Shown here piece after piece: positions 33,201 through 41,584 of a stretch of 64,000 bases of DNA. The stretch covers positions 96,539 through 160,538 of the forward strand of contig JBBDXS010000011.1 in assembly GCA_040902195.1 (NCBI GenBank), given 5' to 3'. The notes under the pieces were generated by a model. The model ran no database searches and was not told where the DNA came from. It saw only the letters and a list, made by a program, of their open reading frames with translations. The stretch comes from JBBDXS01 sp040902195. Lineage in GTDB: Bacteria; Chloroflexota; Dehalococcoidia; DSTF01; RBG-16-68-14. The position numbers and the translations under genes are program-made. How positions within the stretch are numbered: the stretch's first letter is position 1; every line of letters begins with the position of its first letter.

Positions 33201-35079
33201 CGGTGACAGGCCAGATGGCTGGCGCGCGCGGGATCGTCTTCGAAAGACGCGTCGAGCTAAGGACGATGTAGTCGACGGCGTCGAGGTTTTGGACGAGCTT
33301 ATCGACTTTCTCCGGCGTGTCGCCCTCGTAGTTATCGAACGTGAGATGTGTGTACGGCGCGCCATCGCCGATGCCGGGCAGCGCGTAGGGGACGGGGTCG
33401 TCCCAGTGCTCGTGCCCGATCGTCGAACCCTGCGGCACATTCGCATAGAACCAGCTCGATGCCTGGATGCGCGTGACAGGCTCGGAGTAGATGTGGAAAT
33501 AGGCGAGGCCCCAGAGGATCGTCAGCACCGGCACCGCGACGGCAATCGTGCGCACGGCCACCGGCAGCGCGTTTGAGATGAGCTCGCGCGCGCTCACCGA
33601 AAGTCCGCTGAGCCATCGCGTTGCCGGCTCGGGTAACGACGGTTTGGCCGCCCACGACAGCATCGCCATGACGAGGGCGGCTGCGAACACCGTGAGCGCG
33701 GGGTAGAGCGGCAGGAAGTAGCGCATGTAGAGGGTGAACTGGCCGCCCATGAACAGGAAGTACCCGGCCACCCACACGAGCGGCACGATGAGCACAAGCT
33801 CTCGCTTTCGCACGACGCGCGAGGCAAGGTAGAAGAAGCCCAGCCAGCCTGCGATGCCCAGCGCCGGCCCCAGGCCCCAGACGATCATCTGCTGGAGCGG
33901 GTAGAGCCACGGCGTCCTGCCGATCCACTGCACGTTGGGCGGCCAGGACGAAGAGCCCCTCAGCAGGTTCTGCTGGTTGGTCTGGTCCGCCACCCACTCC
34001 GGGTTCAGGTTGAGCACCTGTCCGATGCCCTCGGTCAGCCCACCGCACTTCTGCTCGCAGGCGAAGTCGTCCTTCACGATATTGACGTCGCTAACGCCCG
34101 GCGTCTGGAAGGCGTACGGCTGGCCGATGCGGAAGATGACGAACGCTACGACGAGTGAGAGCCCGATGCCGAGCAGCGCGCGTCCGAACGCCATGCGCGC
34201 GCCCTGCGCCACGATGCTGCTCGCGCGCGGACGAGAGCGCCACATGTCCCCGATTACGGGTTCGACGGCGGGCCAGGCGCGCACGAAACCCGCTAGCCCG
34301 ACGACGGGCATCAGCGACACGGCAGTCAGCTTCGACGCCGTCGCGAGGCCGACAAATAGCCCGGCCAGCGCGTAGTCGCGCCAGCGTCCGTCCTGCACGA
34401 TGCGGATCGCGTAGTAGACGGCGCCTGCGGCGAAGCACGTCATGAACGCGTCGACGACAAAGAAATGGCTGTGCTGGATCGGCAGCGCGGCGAACGCGTA
34501 CATGAGCGCCGCCAGCAACCCCGCCCGCGAGCCGAACAGGCGCTTCGCGATCAAGAACACGAAGATGACCGTGCCGATATCGGCGAGGCCGCTCAGCGTG
34601 CGCCCGACGGAGTACAGGCCACTGTACGAATCGCGCTCGCCGAAGTCGAGCGGCCCGACGCCGAGCGGTCCCGAGACAGCACCGCCGATCTTGCCCAGGA
34701 AGATCGGAACGGTGCCGTAGACGAAGCTCGGCACTTCCTGGTTGTACGGATTGAGCGACGAGGTTTCCGTGTCGAAGAAGTCGGAGATGCTGCCAGGTAT
34801 CGCCAGCTTGGACGTCGAATCGACGACGTGGCGCTCGTCCGGATGGAGGCCGTTGCCGCCGTCCCAGTTGATCGCGGTCAGGCGCAGCACGCCCGCGAGG
34901 ATTACGATAACCGCCAGCGCCACGGCCGTGAGCATGGCCTCGGAGATCGCGAACTCTCGTGTGCGGGGCAGCGGACGTGAGATACCGGCGGGCGGCTGGC
35001 CACCGAAGGGCTCGGCGATCTGCGAGCGCATTTCGGGGGTGGGGCCGGTGGAGATTCTACTGATCGGTTCTTCAGCCAT
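30235..35079 (-). CDS. Giant membrane protein: GT39-like N-terminus plus DUF2298 (Chlor_Arch_YYY) C-terminus
   Basis: A 1614-residue protein with more than 20 hydrophobic helices. The N-terminal half (about 50-560) resembles PMT/ArnT glycosyltransferases, with an acidic motif in the first outer loop (GLHPDERHVV) and a helix cluster followed by a soluble domain (about 560-720). The C-terminal half (about 735-1600) is DUF2298. GAYINYYYFGQF near residue 901 is the hallmark YYYxG motif of a family known mainly from Chloroflexota and archaea. Both parts suggest lipid-linked sugar transfer at the cell surface; the substrate is unknown. It is monocistronic by spacing. Confidence 0.85.
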   Translation of the reverse strand: MAEEPISRISTGPTPEMRSQIAEPFGGQPPAGISRPLPRTREFAISEAMLTAVALAVIVILAGVLRLTAINWDGGNGLHPDERHVVDSTSKLAIPGSISDFFDTETSSLNPYNQEVPSFVYGTVPIFLGKIGGAVSGPLGVGPLDFGERDSYSGLYSVGRTLSGLADIGTVIFVFLIAKRLFGSRAGLLAALMYAFAALPIQHSHFFVVDAFMTCFAAGAVYYAIRIVQDGRWRDYALAGLFVGLATASKLTAVSLMPVVGLAGFVRAWPAVEPVIGDMWRSRPRASSIVAQGARMAFGRALLGIGLSLVVAFVIFRIGQPYAFQTPGVSDVNIVKDDFACEQKCGGLTEGIGQVLNLNPEWVADQTNQQNLLRGSSSWPPNVQWIGRTPWLYPLQQMIVWGLGPALGIAGWLGFFYLASRVVRKRELVLIVPLVWVAGYFLFMGGQFTLYMRYFLPLYPALTVFAAALVMAMLSWAAKPSLPEPATRWLSGLSVSARELISNALPVAVRTIAVAVPVLTILWGLAYFHIYSEPVTRIQASSWFYANVPQGSTIGHEHWDDPVPYALPGIGDGAPYTHLTFDNYEGDTPEKVDKLVQNLDAVDYIVLSSTRLSKTIPRAPAIWPVTVRYYDTLFSGELGFDLVHKETSYPSVLGIEIPDIGAEEAWTVYDHPPVYIFQKTQAYSHDRAVAVLGADSFVPGVNMTPEQAAKNALLLRPDDLKVQQQGGTFSEIFDEDSISNKVPLWAWLFVFEVISLSVLPIVLLLFRGLPDRGYLLSKPLGFLTLGYVVWLGASLKAFDFSRTTIAVALLLMLLAGSLVAYATRENLRDFVRERWRSILMWESLFLVAFLLIYLVRLANPDIWHPARGGEKPMDFAYLNAVIRSTEMPPYDPWFSGAYINYYYFGQFLTATIIKLTGILPEVGFNLAVPTFFAIAVAAAYSLGFNLAETTRRFMRRRPGGGRIGPRGPVLAGLGTVFLIMFAGNLGGTRQLIDNYSRISPWHVDAPLLGGLVGLIGGVKAQLIDGQSVPLGYDWYWASSRMMPPTISITEFPFFSFLFADLHAHMMAIPFAVTALAVGAAVIINATRLTRESVQFQRWAAWGMVVVLALVVGSLRWINSWDYPPFLIVGFAAVLISERMMEGRNSWAVLGRGAIKCFVLLLLSVLLFYPFQANYQLPATGFSQMTDRETTPLNQYLAHFGVMLFMIGGFVVFMSSRAWRRMGRLRFFGTLALVFVALSLAGIVAADRLQWFLDAAPGNFTARGLSGERFLRDVFGAIFEPAPGPKPIAGSTDAGSVHHTTPVVAFALIGLALLLVLAWQGVRRVRAIDGIQLFVFSLLAIGLLLSAAVELLTLDGDIQRMNTVFKFYLHIWLLYATAAAFGAWYVLDVVRPKVSAIRVPIPRIRFSHWYQPAFGAGVAVFLLAAVVYPIVATPQRVQDRFDNPGAIKPRTDDGMAYMLGAQFGEQGGVVNLADDYAGIQWMRDNVQGSPTIIEGVTGAGYRWGSRYTIYTGLPAVAGWDFHQRQQRPLFAQLVTNRQEDVALFYKTGDPAEAQDILEKYDVRYVILGALEKLYFPGVGIDNIQSGLGGMLQKVFQSGETEIYQVAPETEFATRQ

Positions 35080-35208
35080 AAGGAGTGAAGCGGGCCACAG
35101 ATCCGCTATTGTAGCACGGCGCGACCGTACCAGATACCATAACGCCCCTGCGCGTCGCTTCGTTCCCGCTTCACTTCGAGAGTAATTCGCCCTAACGAAC
35201 GCCGTGGA

Positions 35209-35673
35209 TCACTCGGAGGCTGGCTGAACGGTGATCGTGCCGTGCATCCCGAGCCCCTCGTGGTTGCCGATCGTGCAATAGAATTCGTACGTGCCCGGCT
35301 GGGACGGCACGAAATCGAGTGTGCCGGAGTTCCCGGAGTCCGCGCTGACGAACGCCTCGCCTTCCTTGGCCTCGAGGGGGCCGGAGCTATTGGAGCTGAC
35401 AGAATCGACGGCCAAGTCGCGGATCTTCAGGTCGTGCAGGATCTCGCCGTCGTTCTGGAGGACGAACCGCACCTGTTCGCCCTGCGTCAGCACAATGGCC
35501 GGCGGCTCGAAGCGCCATTCGGAAGCGCGTATGGCGAGCTCACCGCCCGTAGGCGCGACGGGCGTGGCGGCCGCGCCATCGGGCTCGTTATCCGAGCCGC
35601 CGCAGGAGATTAGCAGCGCTGCCGGCAGGACGAGGGCGAGGGCGGCGAGAACGAGCCGCGGGCGTCCTACCAT
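35209..35673 (-). CDS. Cupredoxin-domain lipoprotein
   Basis: A 154-residue exported protein. The signal peptide ends in LLISCGG, a lipobox, so the Cys is probably lipidated. The mature domain has copper ligands of a plastocyanin-type site: His in ILHDLKI and Cys, His and Met in FYCTIGNHEGLGMHG. It likely transfers electrons or stores copper at the membrane surface. The longer frame adds 18 residues before the signal and is rejected. Its ATG overlaps the gap stop by 7 nt, so it is translationally coupled to gap, an odd partner. Confidence 0.85.
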   Translation of the reverse strand: MVGRPRLVLAALALVLPAALLISCGGSDNEPDGAAATPVAPTGGELAIRASEWRFEPPAIVLTQGEQVRFVLQNDGEILHDLKIRDLAVDSVSSNSSGPLEAKEGEAFVSADSGNSGTLDFVPSQPGTYEFYCTIGNHEGLGMHGTITVQPASE

Positions 35674-36680
35674 CCCTTCGCGGCGACGAGCGCCGTGAGG
35701 TCGGCGAGGCGGCAGGCGTAGCCCCACTCGTTGTCGTACCAGGCGGCCACCTTCACGAGGTTGCCCGCGACGACGTTCGTGACGTTGGCGTGCACGATGG
35801 ACGAGTGCGTGTCGCCCTTCATGTCCATCGAGACCACGTCATCATCGATGACGTCGAGGATGCCCTTCATCTTTTCCGAGGCGGCGTCGCGCATGGCGGC
35901 GTTGACCTCCTCGGGCGTCGTCTCCTTCTCTGTGAGGCAGACGACCTCGACGATCGAGACCGTGGGCGTCGGCACGCGATAGGCGAGGCCGTCCAGCTTG
36001 CCCTCGATCTCCGGGATGACGAGCTTAAGCGCCTTCGCGGCGCCGGTCGTAAACGGGACAATATTCATCGCGGCAGCGCGGCCTTCCCGGAGGTCCTTGT
36101 GGCCGACGTCCAGGACACGCTGGGTGTTCGTATAGGAGTGGACGGTGGTCATTTGCCCCTTCAGGATGCCGAAGTTGTCGAGCAGGACCTTGACCGGCGG
36201 GGCGAGTCCGTTCGTGGTGCAAGAAGCGTTCGAGATGACGTGGTGCCTGGCCGGATCGTACTTGTCGGCATTGACGCCCAGGACAAAGGTTGCGTCCTCG
36301 TTCTTCGCCGGGGCGGAGATGATCACCTTCTTGACCGTGGTACTCAGGTGGGCGCGAGCCAGCTCTGCGTCCGTAAAGAGGCCCGTAGCCTCGAGGACGA
36401 TCTCAGCGCCTGTCTGCTCCCAGGGGATAGCGCCGGGATCGCGTTCGGCGAACACGGGGATCGCGCGGCCATCGACCGTGATTGCGCTGTCCGAGGCCTG
36501 GACGGTGCCGTCGAAGCGACCGTAGTTGGAGTCGTACTTGAGGAGATGCGCGTTCGTTGCGGCATCGAAGAGGTCGTTAATCGCGACGACCTCGAGCGTG
36601 CCGCCGTGGCGCTCGCGCATCGCCTTCAAGACCTGCCTGCCGATGCGCCCGAAGCCGTTGATGCCTACCCTGGTAGCCAT
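35667..36680 (-). CDS. gap: Glyceraldehyde-3-phosphate dehydrogenase
   Basis: NAD(P)-dependent oxidation and phosphorylation of glyceraldehyde-3-phosphate in glycolysis; 337 residues. VGINGFGRIGRQV is the dinucleotide motif, SNASCTTNGLAP holds the catalytic Cys (usually SASCTTNCLAP) and WYDNEWGYACRLADL is the family C-terminal signature. The start at 36680 agrees with homologues. Pgk and Tpi do not follow; a cupredoxin does. Confidence 0.95.
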   Translation of the reverse strand: MATRVGINGFGRIGRQVLKAMRERHGGTLEVVAINDLFDAATNAHLLKYDSNYGRFDGTVQASDSAITVDGRAIPVFAERDPGAIPWEQTGAEIVLEATGLFTDAELARAHLSTTVKKVIISAPAKNEDATFVLGVNADKYDPARHHVISNASCTTNGLAPPVKVLLDNFGILKGQMTTVHSYTNTQRVLDVGHKDLREGRAAAMNIVPFTTGAAKALKLVIPEIEGKLDGLAYRVPTPTVSIVEVVCLTEKETTPEEVNAAMRDAASEKMKGILDVIDDDVVSMDMKGDTHSSIVHANVTNVVAGNLVKVAAWYDNEWGYACRLADLTALVAAKGW

Positions 36681-36752
36681 GAAAGCCCTCCTGACCGCGT
36701 CCCTGTGAGTCGTGTCTGCGGACTTTCATGATATCGCAGCGCGGCGAATCGG

Positions 36753-37424
36753 TCACATCGCTGGCGATGCGACCGTGGCGACGCGGCCCGCGGCGGCGGT
36801 AGCGCGAGGCTGGCGGAGCAGCTCGATGAAGCGCGAGGCCTGTCGCTTCGAGAGCTGCGCCGGCACCGCGCCGAAGAGCGCCCGGCAGCGCTCGTCGACG
36901 GCGGGCTCAAGGACGCCGCTATCACGTCCGATCGAGTAGATCGCCTTGATCTGCGATGGCGTCGCCGGCGGCTGCTCGGCGTCGCGGATGACCTTGAGGT
37001 CGCTCCGCCGCACGGGCGAGTCGACGACGCGCTGGCGAGTGAGTGTAGACGTGGGGCGGCTTGTCGTTCGCCGAGGCTCGCTTCCGGGCTTGCGATTCAC
37101 GGAGAAGTCGAAGTCCTCACAGAACTGAGTGCCGTAGCCGAGAGCGGCAAGCGCGCGGCCGAGCGCCTTCGTTTCGGCCTTTTCGATGTAGTCTCCGAAG
37201 TCGCCCTCAGTCTCGCTGCCCCAGCCGGTCGCGACGCCCTCGCCCGGGACGGTAACGCGCGCCCGGAAGAGGGCGAGGCCGTCGCCGAACTTGGCGAGCT
37301 CAGTCTCGATTATGGCGTCGGGGTGCTCGGTCCGGAGCCAGAGCAGCCGCCACTTCACCTCGAGGTAGTCCTTGCCGTGGAGATCGGAGAGGTACTTGCT
37401 GGCGTCGAAGTTCTTCGTCGACAT
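36753..37424 (-). CDS. ERF/Rad52-like single-strand DNA annealing-type protein (putative)
   Basis: A 223-residue protein of the kind often found in phages and Gram-positive genomes. The N-terminal domain (about 12-100) has YLEVKWRLLWLRTEHP, and the conserved YIEKAETKALGRALAALGYG helix typical of Rad52/ERF-like annealases. A basic Ser/Thr-rich linker follows, then a C-terminal helical module (about 155-212: TPSQIKAIYSIGR ... LSKRQASRFIELL). It probably acts on single-stranded DNA in repair; family assignment is by eye. The promoter carries an SOS-like operator, which supports a damage-response role. Confidence 0.65.
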   Translation of the reverse strand: MSTKNFDASKYLSDLHGKDYLEVKWRLLWLRTEHPDAIIETELAKFGDGLALFRARVTVPGEGVATGWGSETEGDFGDYIEKAETKALGRALAALGYGTQFCEDFDFSVNRKPGSEPRRTTSRPTSTLTRQRVVDSPVRRSDLKVIRDAEQPPATPSQIKAIYSIGRDSGVLEPAVDERCRALFGAVPAQLSKRQASRFIELLRQPRATAAAGRVATVASPAM

Positions 37425-37461
37425 CGTCTTCCACCACCTTTGTCCTGTCGAGAGATCAGGA

Positions 37462-37492
37462 ATAGAATATCTGTTCTATGGCGGGTTGTCAA
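37462..37492 (-). promoter_or_regulatory. SOS-like promoter of the ERF/Rad52-like gene
   Basis: On the minus strand TTGACA (37492-37487), 17 nt, then TATTCT (37469-37464). The palindrome ATAGAACAGATATTCTAT (37462-37479) overlaps the -10 and matches GAAC-N4-GTTC except for one base (ATTC). That core is the Gram-positive LexA box. The same -35, spacing and -10 recur at 61497-61525 with a perfect box. Confidence 0.7.
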
Positions 37493-37657
37493 GCCCGGAG
37501 TACGATGCGACGCGATCTGGTGGTGAGATCCCCTCGAAGCATTACTCAGCGCGCGCGATCGACAAATGCACCAGCGCAGCGGCTTAGCAGATCTGCGCGC
37601 ACGATGTCGTTGTGGAGAAGTTGTGTGAAATCTTTATGTTGTTCGCACAAAACGATC

Positions 37658-37686
37658 TGGACAAGAACGAAGGTCACGCGTACAAT
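37658..37686 (+). promoter_or_regulatory. Promoter of the tyrosine recombinase gene
   Basis: TGGACA (37658-37663), 17-nt spacer, TACAAT (37681-37686), 58 nt before the ATG. The divergent gap 37425-37744 holds this promoter, the SOS-like promoter and otherwise AT-richer sequence with no gene. Confidence 0.65.
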
Positions 37687-37744
37687 AAGCCTCAGTTATC
37701 CCCAGGCCCCCGCGAATTCTTTTCAACGAAGTGAGGTCAGCGTC

Positions 37745-38656
37745 ATGGACGACCGCATCGGCCACTTCCTGCATTTTCTATCCGCAGAGAAGGGAGCTTC
37801 AGAAAACACCATCGCTGCCTACCGCAACGATCTCTCACAGTTCAACACCTTCCTTGGCACCATTCATCTCAACGGCACACCAACTGACTGGCGTCTCGTC
37901 TCGAAAGACACGATCGTCCGCTACATCATCGAGCTGAAAGACAAGCGCTATGCAGAAGCATCGGTCGCGCGAAAAGTTGCGGCCGTGAAATCGTTCTTTC
38001 AGTACTTGCAAGCGGAAGGGTCGATCCCGGCAAACCCAACGGAAAGTTTGGAGTCGCCACGCGTCGGCAAGACGTTGCCCAAGCCGCTCAGCGTACAACA
38101 GGTTGACGAGCTGCTGGAGCAGCCGGCGAAGCGCCACACGCCGGAAGCATCGCGGGACCGCGCGATGTTGGAGCTCCTTTACGCGACGGGTCTCCGCGTC
38201 ACGGAGCTCGTCTCACTCGATCTCGATAGCATCTCGCTCGACCCGCGTAGCCCCAGCGCGCGTTGCTTAGGCAAAGGCGCGAAGGAGCGCTCCGTACCGA
38301 TCCACGAGCAAGCCATGCAGGCCCTGATTTCGTATCTAAATGACGGCCGCCAAAGGCTGGTCAAGCACAAGAAGGAGCGGGCGCTCTTCGTCAACCGCAG
38401 AGGCGAGCGGCTCACGCGTCAGGGCTTCTGGCTGATCCTCAAGCAGTACGCGCAACAAGCCGGCATCGAGGGGTCGGTGACGCCGCACTCGTTGCGACAC
38501 AGCTTTGCCACGCACATGCTGAGGGGAGGAGCTCCTCTGCGCAGCGTGCAAGAGCTGCTCGGCCATGCAAACATCTCCACCACCCAGGTCTACACGCAGA
38601 TCACGGACGAGCACGTCCGCCGCGTCTACGAATCGGCGCATCCGCGCGCGCATTAG
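37745..38656 (+). CDS. xerD: XerC/XerD-type tyrosine recombinase
   Basis: Site-specific recombinase, 303 residues, the length of chromosomal Xer proteins; probably resolves chromosome dimers. The N-terminal SAM-like core-binding domain is at about 1-90. The catalytic residues are Arg in ATGLRVTELVSLD, Lys in LGKGAKERSVPI, His and Arg in TPHSLRHSFATHML, His in LLGHANISTTQVY, and the nucleophile Tyr in QVYTQI. ATG 37745 is chosen because the long upstream frame runs through the promoter. No integrated element or attachment site is apparent. XerC versus XerD is not resolved. A strong terminator follows. Confidence 0.88.
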   Translation: MDDRIGHFLHFLSAEKGASENTIAAYRNDLSQFNTFLGTIHLNGTPTDWRLVSKDTIVRYIIELKDKRYAEASVARKVAAVKSFFQYLQAEGSIPANPTESLESPRVGKTLPKPLSVQQVDELLEQPAKRHTPEASRDRAMLELLYATGLRVTELVSLDLDSISLDPRSPSARCLGKGAKERSVPIHEQAMQALISYLNDGRQRLVKHKKERALFVNRRGERLTRQGFWLILKQYAQQAGIEGSVTPHSLRHSFATHMLRGGAPLRSVQELLGHANISTTQVYTQITDEHVRRVYESAHPRAH

Positions 38657-38678
38657 CCGCGGCTCACGAATCGTAAGC

Positions 38679-38705
38679 GACCGCCCCGGCCACGCCGGGG
38701 CGGTC
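38679..38705 (+). terminator. Intrinsic terminator after xerD
   Basis: GACCGCCCCGGC-CAC-GCCGGGGCGGTC is a perfect 12-bp stem with a 3-nt loop, followed by TTGCGTC, 23 nt after the stop. Confidence 0.75.
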
Positions 38706-38819
38706 TTGCGTCCGCCTCGATCGCTTATTCGGGCGACAGATCCGCCCGCGGCAAGTATGATGTGCCGGCGCCGGATCGGCTTAGGATCGCGACGCTAGCA
38801 TGCGATAGGAGGGCTCTCG

Positions 38820-39185
38820 ATGGCGAAGCAGGTCTACACCAACGATCTCCCATACCCGTTCTCGGCCGCGGTGCGTACCGGGAACCTGCTGTTCGTCTCG
38901 GGCCAGGTCGGTGTCCGCGACGGACGGACCGGGGACGGTATCGAAGAACAGACGCGGTTCACGATGGAGAACATTCGCGATGTCCTGGCAAAAGCCGGCG
39001 CGATGCTCGATCACGTTGTGAAGGCGACAGTGTTCTTGACCGACATGTCGCTCTGGCCCGCCATGAACGAGGTCTATCGCGAGTACTTCCCGAACGACCC
39101 ACCGGCCCGTTCAGCGCTCGGCGTGAACGGCCTGGCACTCCCTGACCTCCTTGTCGAAATCGAGTGTGTAGCTGAGGTTACCTGA
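38820..39185 (+). CDS. ridA: RidA family enamine/imine deaminase
   Basis: A 121-residue trimeric protein that hydrolyses reactive 2-aminoacrylate and other imines formed in amino acid metabolism. It has PYPFSAAVRTGNLLFVSGQV, EEQTRFTMENI, and PPARSALGVNGLA, which holds the conserved Arg binding the carboxylate. The C-terminal EIECVAEV is typical. GATAGGAGGG precedes the ATG. Confidence 0.9.
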   Translation: MAKQVYTNDLPYPFSAAVRTGNLLFVSGQVGVRDGRTGDGIEEQTRFTMENIRDVLAKAGAMLDHVVKATVFLTDMSLWPAMNEVYREYFPNDPPARSALGVNGLALPDLLVEIECVAEVT

Positions 39186-39245
39186 GCAGCCTTGCTCGCC
39201 AGAGGCTAGCGGCCAGCGGCCAGCGGCCAGTAAGATGCCCTCGCC

Positions 39246-39737
39246 ATGATGATCGCCGTGATCGGCTCCGGCGCGGGCATCCTCGCCTTGCCGCAAGTCC
39301 TCGCCGATGCCGAGGCCGTCGGACGCGAGATCGGACGCCGCGGCCACACGCTGGTCTGCGGAGGCCGCGGCGGCGTGATGGAGGCGGCCTGTCGCGGCGC
39401 GCGCGAGGCCGGTGGTCACACGATCGGCGTGCTGCCCGGCCCGGACCGCTCCGAAGCCAACCCCTACGTCGAGTTCCCTATCGTCACCAACCTCGGCTCG
39501 GCTCGAAACCTCATCATCGTCCAGACCGCAGACGCCGTCATCGCGGTAGGTCACGGCGGGTACGGCACGCTCTCTGAGATCGCGATGGCGCTCGTCCACC
39601 ACAAGCCGGTCGTCGGGTTGGGGACGTGGCGCCTGAGCGACGACGCGGGTCTCCAGGACCAGAGCATCGTGCGCGCCCAGGACCCCGCCGGCGCGGTCGA
39701 GGCCGCCATCGCGGCCGCAGAGCGGGTGCGGGCGTGA
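39246..39737 (+). CDS. LOG/TIGR00725-like Rossmann-fold protein
   Basis: A 163-residue protein related to the lysine-decarboxylase-like LOG family. GGRGGVMEAACRGAREAGG corresponds to the PGGxGTxxE-type nucleotide site, and GHGGYGTLSEIAMAL is the second conserved block. Some relatives are cytokinin-activating phosphoribohydrolases, but TIGR00725 members are uncharacterised, so the activity is unknown. The start could be at either of two adjacent ATG codons. The stop overlaps the GTG of the thioesterase gene. Confidence 0.8.
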   Translation: MMIAVIGSGAGILALPQVLADAEAVGREIGRRGHTLVCGGRGGVMEAACRGAREAGGHTIGVLPGPDRSEANPYVEFPIVTNLGSARNLIIVQTADAVIAVGHGGYGTLSEIAMALVHHKPVVGLGTWRLSDDAGLQDQSIVRAQDPAGAVEAAIAAAERVRA

Positions 39738-40237
39738 GCGGCGAGCGCGACGAGCTGCGCGAGAAGGTCGACGCCCTGACCGACGCCGAGGCGCGGACGC
39801 TGCTCGGCTGGCTTGGCATGATGCGCCGCAAGATCGAGCCCTTCTCCGGCGAGCAGAGCGTCGGGCCGCTGGGCGACCTGCTCGGGATGGCGACCGTGAC
39901 CCGCGAGCCAGGGCGCTGCGTCATGGAGCTAACGGTCGACCCGGCCTGGCACAACCCGCACGGCGTCCTCCACGGTGGCGTCGTCTACACCATGATTGAT
40001 TACTCCATGGGCGGGGCTGTGCAGCCGAGCCTGCCTGAAGGACGCGCCTGCACGAGCATCGAGGTCAAGGTGAGCTATCTCGCGGCGGTGCGCGAGGGCA
40101 AGCTCACCGTCGAGACCGAGGTCGTCCGCCAGGGGCGCAACATCGCCTTCCTCGAATCGAAGGTGCGCGACGAAGGCGGACGTCTCGTAGCCACGGGGAC
40201 GGGCTCGATGTTCATCTTCGACGTCAGGCAGGACTAG
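39734..40237 (+). CDS. PaaI/hotdog-fold thioesterase
   Basis: A 167-residue hotdog protein that likely hydrolyses acyl- or aryl-CoA thioesters. The catalytic region is WHNPHGVLHGGVVYTMIDYS (HGG with the following acidic residue), and CTSIEVKVSYLAAV is the family beta-strand block. The GTGA overlap with the upstream gene fixes the start at 39734, whereas the long frame is a shadow. The 45-residue N-terminal helix is longer than in PaaI. Confidence 0.85.
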   Translation: MSGERDELREKVDALTDAEARTLLGWLGMMRRKIEPFSGEQSVGPLGDLLGMATVTREPGRCVMELTVDPAWHNPHGVLHGGVVYTMIDYSMGGAVQPSLPEGRACTSIEVKVSYLAAVREGKLTVETEVVRQGRNIAFLESKVRDEGGRLVATGTGSMFIFDVRQD

Positions 40238-40248
40238 AGGAGCAAGGC

Positions 40249-41532
40249 ATGCAGATCGAAACAGTCCACGCGCGCGAGATCCTGGACTCGCGCGGGAACC
40301 CCACGCTGGAAGTTGGCGTAACGCTGAGCGGCGGAGCGAGCGGCCGCGCCGCGGTGCCGTCGGGCGCGAGCACCGGCGCCTACGAGGCGCACGAGCTGCG
40401 CGACGGCGACACGTCTCGCTACGGCGGCAAGGGCGTGCTCACCGCCGTAGCGAACGTCAACGGCGAGATCGCGGCGGCCGTGCGCGGCCTGCCTGCGGAC
40501 GGCCAGGCCTCGCTCGATCGGAAGCTCATCGAGCTGGACGGCACGCCCGCGAAGTCGCGCCTGGGCGCGAACGCGATCCTGGGCGTCTCGCTTGCGGCGG
40601 CCCACGCCGCTGCCGCGGCGAAAGGCGAGCCGCTGTATCGACACCTTGCCTCGCTCGCGGGCAACGACGCGCTCGTGCTGCCCGCGCCCATGTGCAACAT
40701 CCTCAACGGTGGCAAACACGCCGAGGGCTCGACGGACTTCCAGGAGTTCATGGCGATGCCGCTGGGCGCGCCTACCTTCGCCGAGGCGCTGCGCTGGGCG
40801 GCGGAGGTCTACCACGCGCTCAAGAAGCTCATCCACGACCGCGGCCTGCCGACGACCGTCGGAGACGAGGGCGGGTTCGCGCCGCCCGGTCTCACGAACG
40901 ACGAGGCGATCGAGATGGTCGCCCTGGCCATCGAGCAGGCCGGCTATCGCCCCGGCGAGGATGTCGCGATCGCGCTCGATCCGGCGACGAGCGAGCTGTT
41001 TACCGGCGGCGCCTACCGCCTGGAGCGCGAGGGCAAGACGCTCGCGAGCGAAGCGCTGGCGGCGCTCTGGGAGGACTGGTGCGCGCGCTACCCCGTCGTC
41101 AGCATCGAGGACGGGATGGCAGAGGACGACTGGGCGGGCTGGCGCGAGCTGACGAAACGCCTCGGCGCGAAGACCCAGCTCGTGGGCGACGACGTCTTCG
41201 TCACCAACGTCGAACGCATCGAGCGCGGCATCAGGGAGCAGGCGGCGAACGCGGTGCTGATCAAGCTGAATCAGATCGGCACGCTGACGGAGACGCTGGA
41301 CGCCATCGCGATGGCGCGGAAGGCCGGCTGGAACGTCGTGATCAGCCATCGCTCGGGCGAGACGGAAGACACGACGATCGCGGACCTCGCCGTCGCGACG
41401 GGCGCCGGGCAGATCAAGACGGGTGCGCCGGCGCGCGGCGAGCGGACGGCGAAGTACAACCGCCTGCTGCGCATCGAGGAGGAGCTGGGCGCGTCGGCGC
41501 GGTACGCGGGCTGGAGCACGTTCCGGCGGTAG
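40249..41532 (+). CDS. eno: Enolase
   Basis: Interconverts 2-phosphoglycerate and phosphoenolpyruvate; 427 residues. REILDSRGNPTLEV at the start, SGASTGAYEAHELRD for the mobile loop, GDEGGFAPP with the catalytic Glu, SIEDGMAEDDW for a metal ligand and LIKLNQIGTLTETL are all intact. ISHRSGETED and GAPARGERTAKYNRLLRIE complete the active site. It sits 11 nt after the thioesterase gene. Confidence 0.97.
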   Translation: MQIETVHAREILDSRGNPTLEVGVTLSGGASGRAAVPSGASTGAYEAHELRDGDTSRYGGKGVLTAVANVNGEIAAAVRGLPADGQASLDRKLIELDGTPAKSRLGANAILGVSLAAAHAAAAAKGEPLYRHLASLAGNDALVLPAPMCNILNGGKHAEGSTDFQEFMAMPLGAPTFAEALRWAAEVYHALKKLIHDRGLPTTVGDEGGFAPPGLTNDEAIEMVALAIEQAGYRPGEDVAIALDPATSELFTGGAYRLEREGKTLASEALAALWEDWCARYPVVSIEDGMAEDDWAGWRELTKRLGAKTQLVGDDVFVTNVERIERGIREQAANAVLIKLNQIGTLTETLDAIAMARKAGWNVVISHRSGETEDTTIADLAVATGAGQIKTGAPARGERTAKYNRLLRIEEELGASARYAGWSTFRR

Positions 41533-41584
41533 TCGTTGGTTGCTGGTAGCTGGTACCATCCGGAAGCAGAAAGGGGCGGCCTCG

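Noticed and set aside
37478..37744. Upstream extension of the Xer recombinase
   Set aside because: It runs through the -35/-10 promoter elements and has no homology to Xer proteins.
37745..38656. Integrase of a mobile element
   Set aside because: Length and motifs fit chromosomal XerC/D; no attachment repeats, phage genes or tRNA neighbour.
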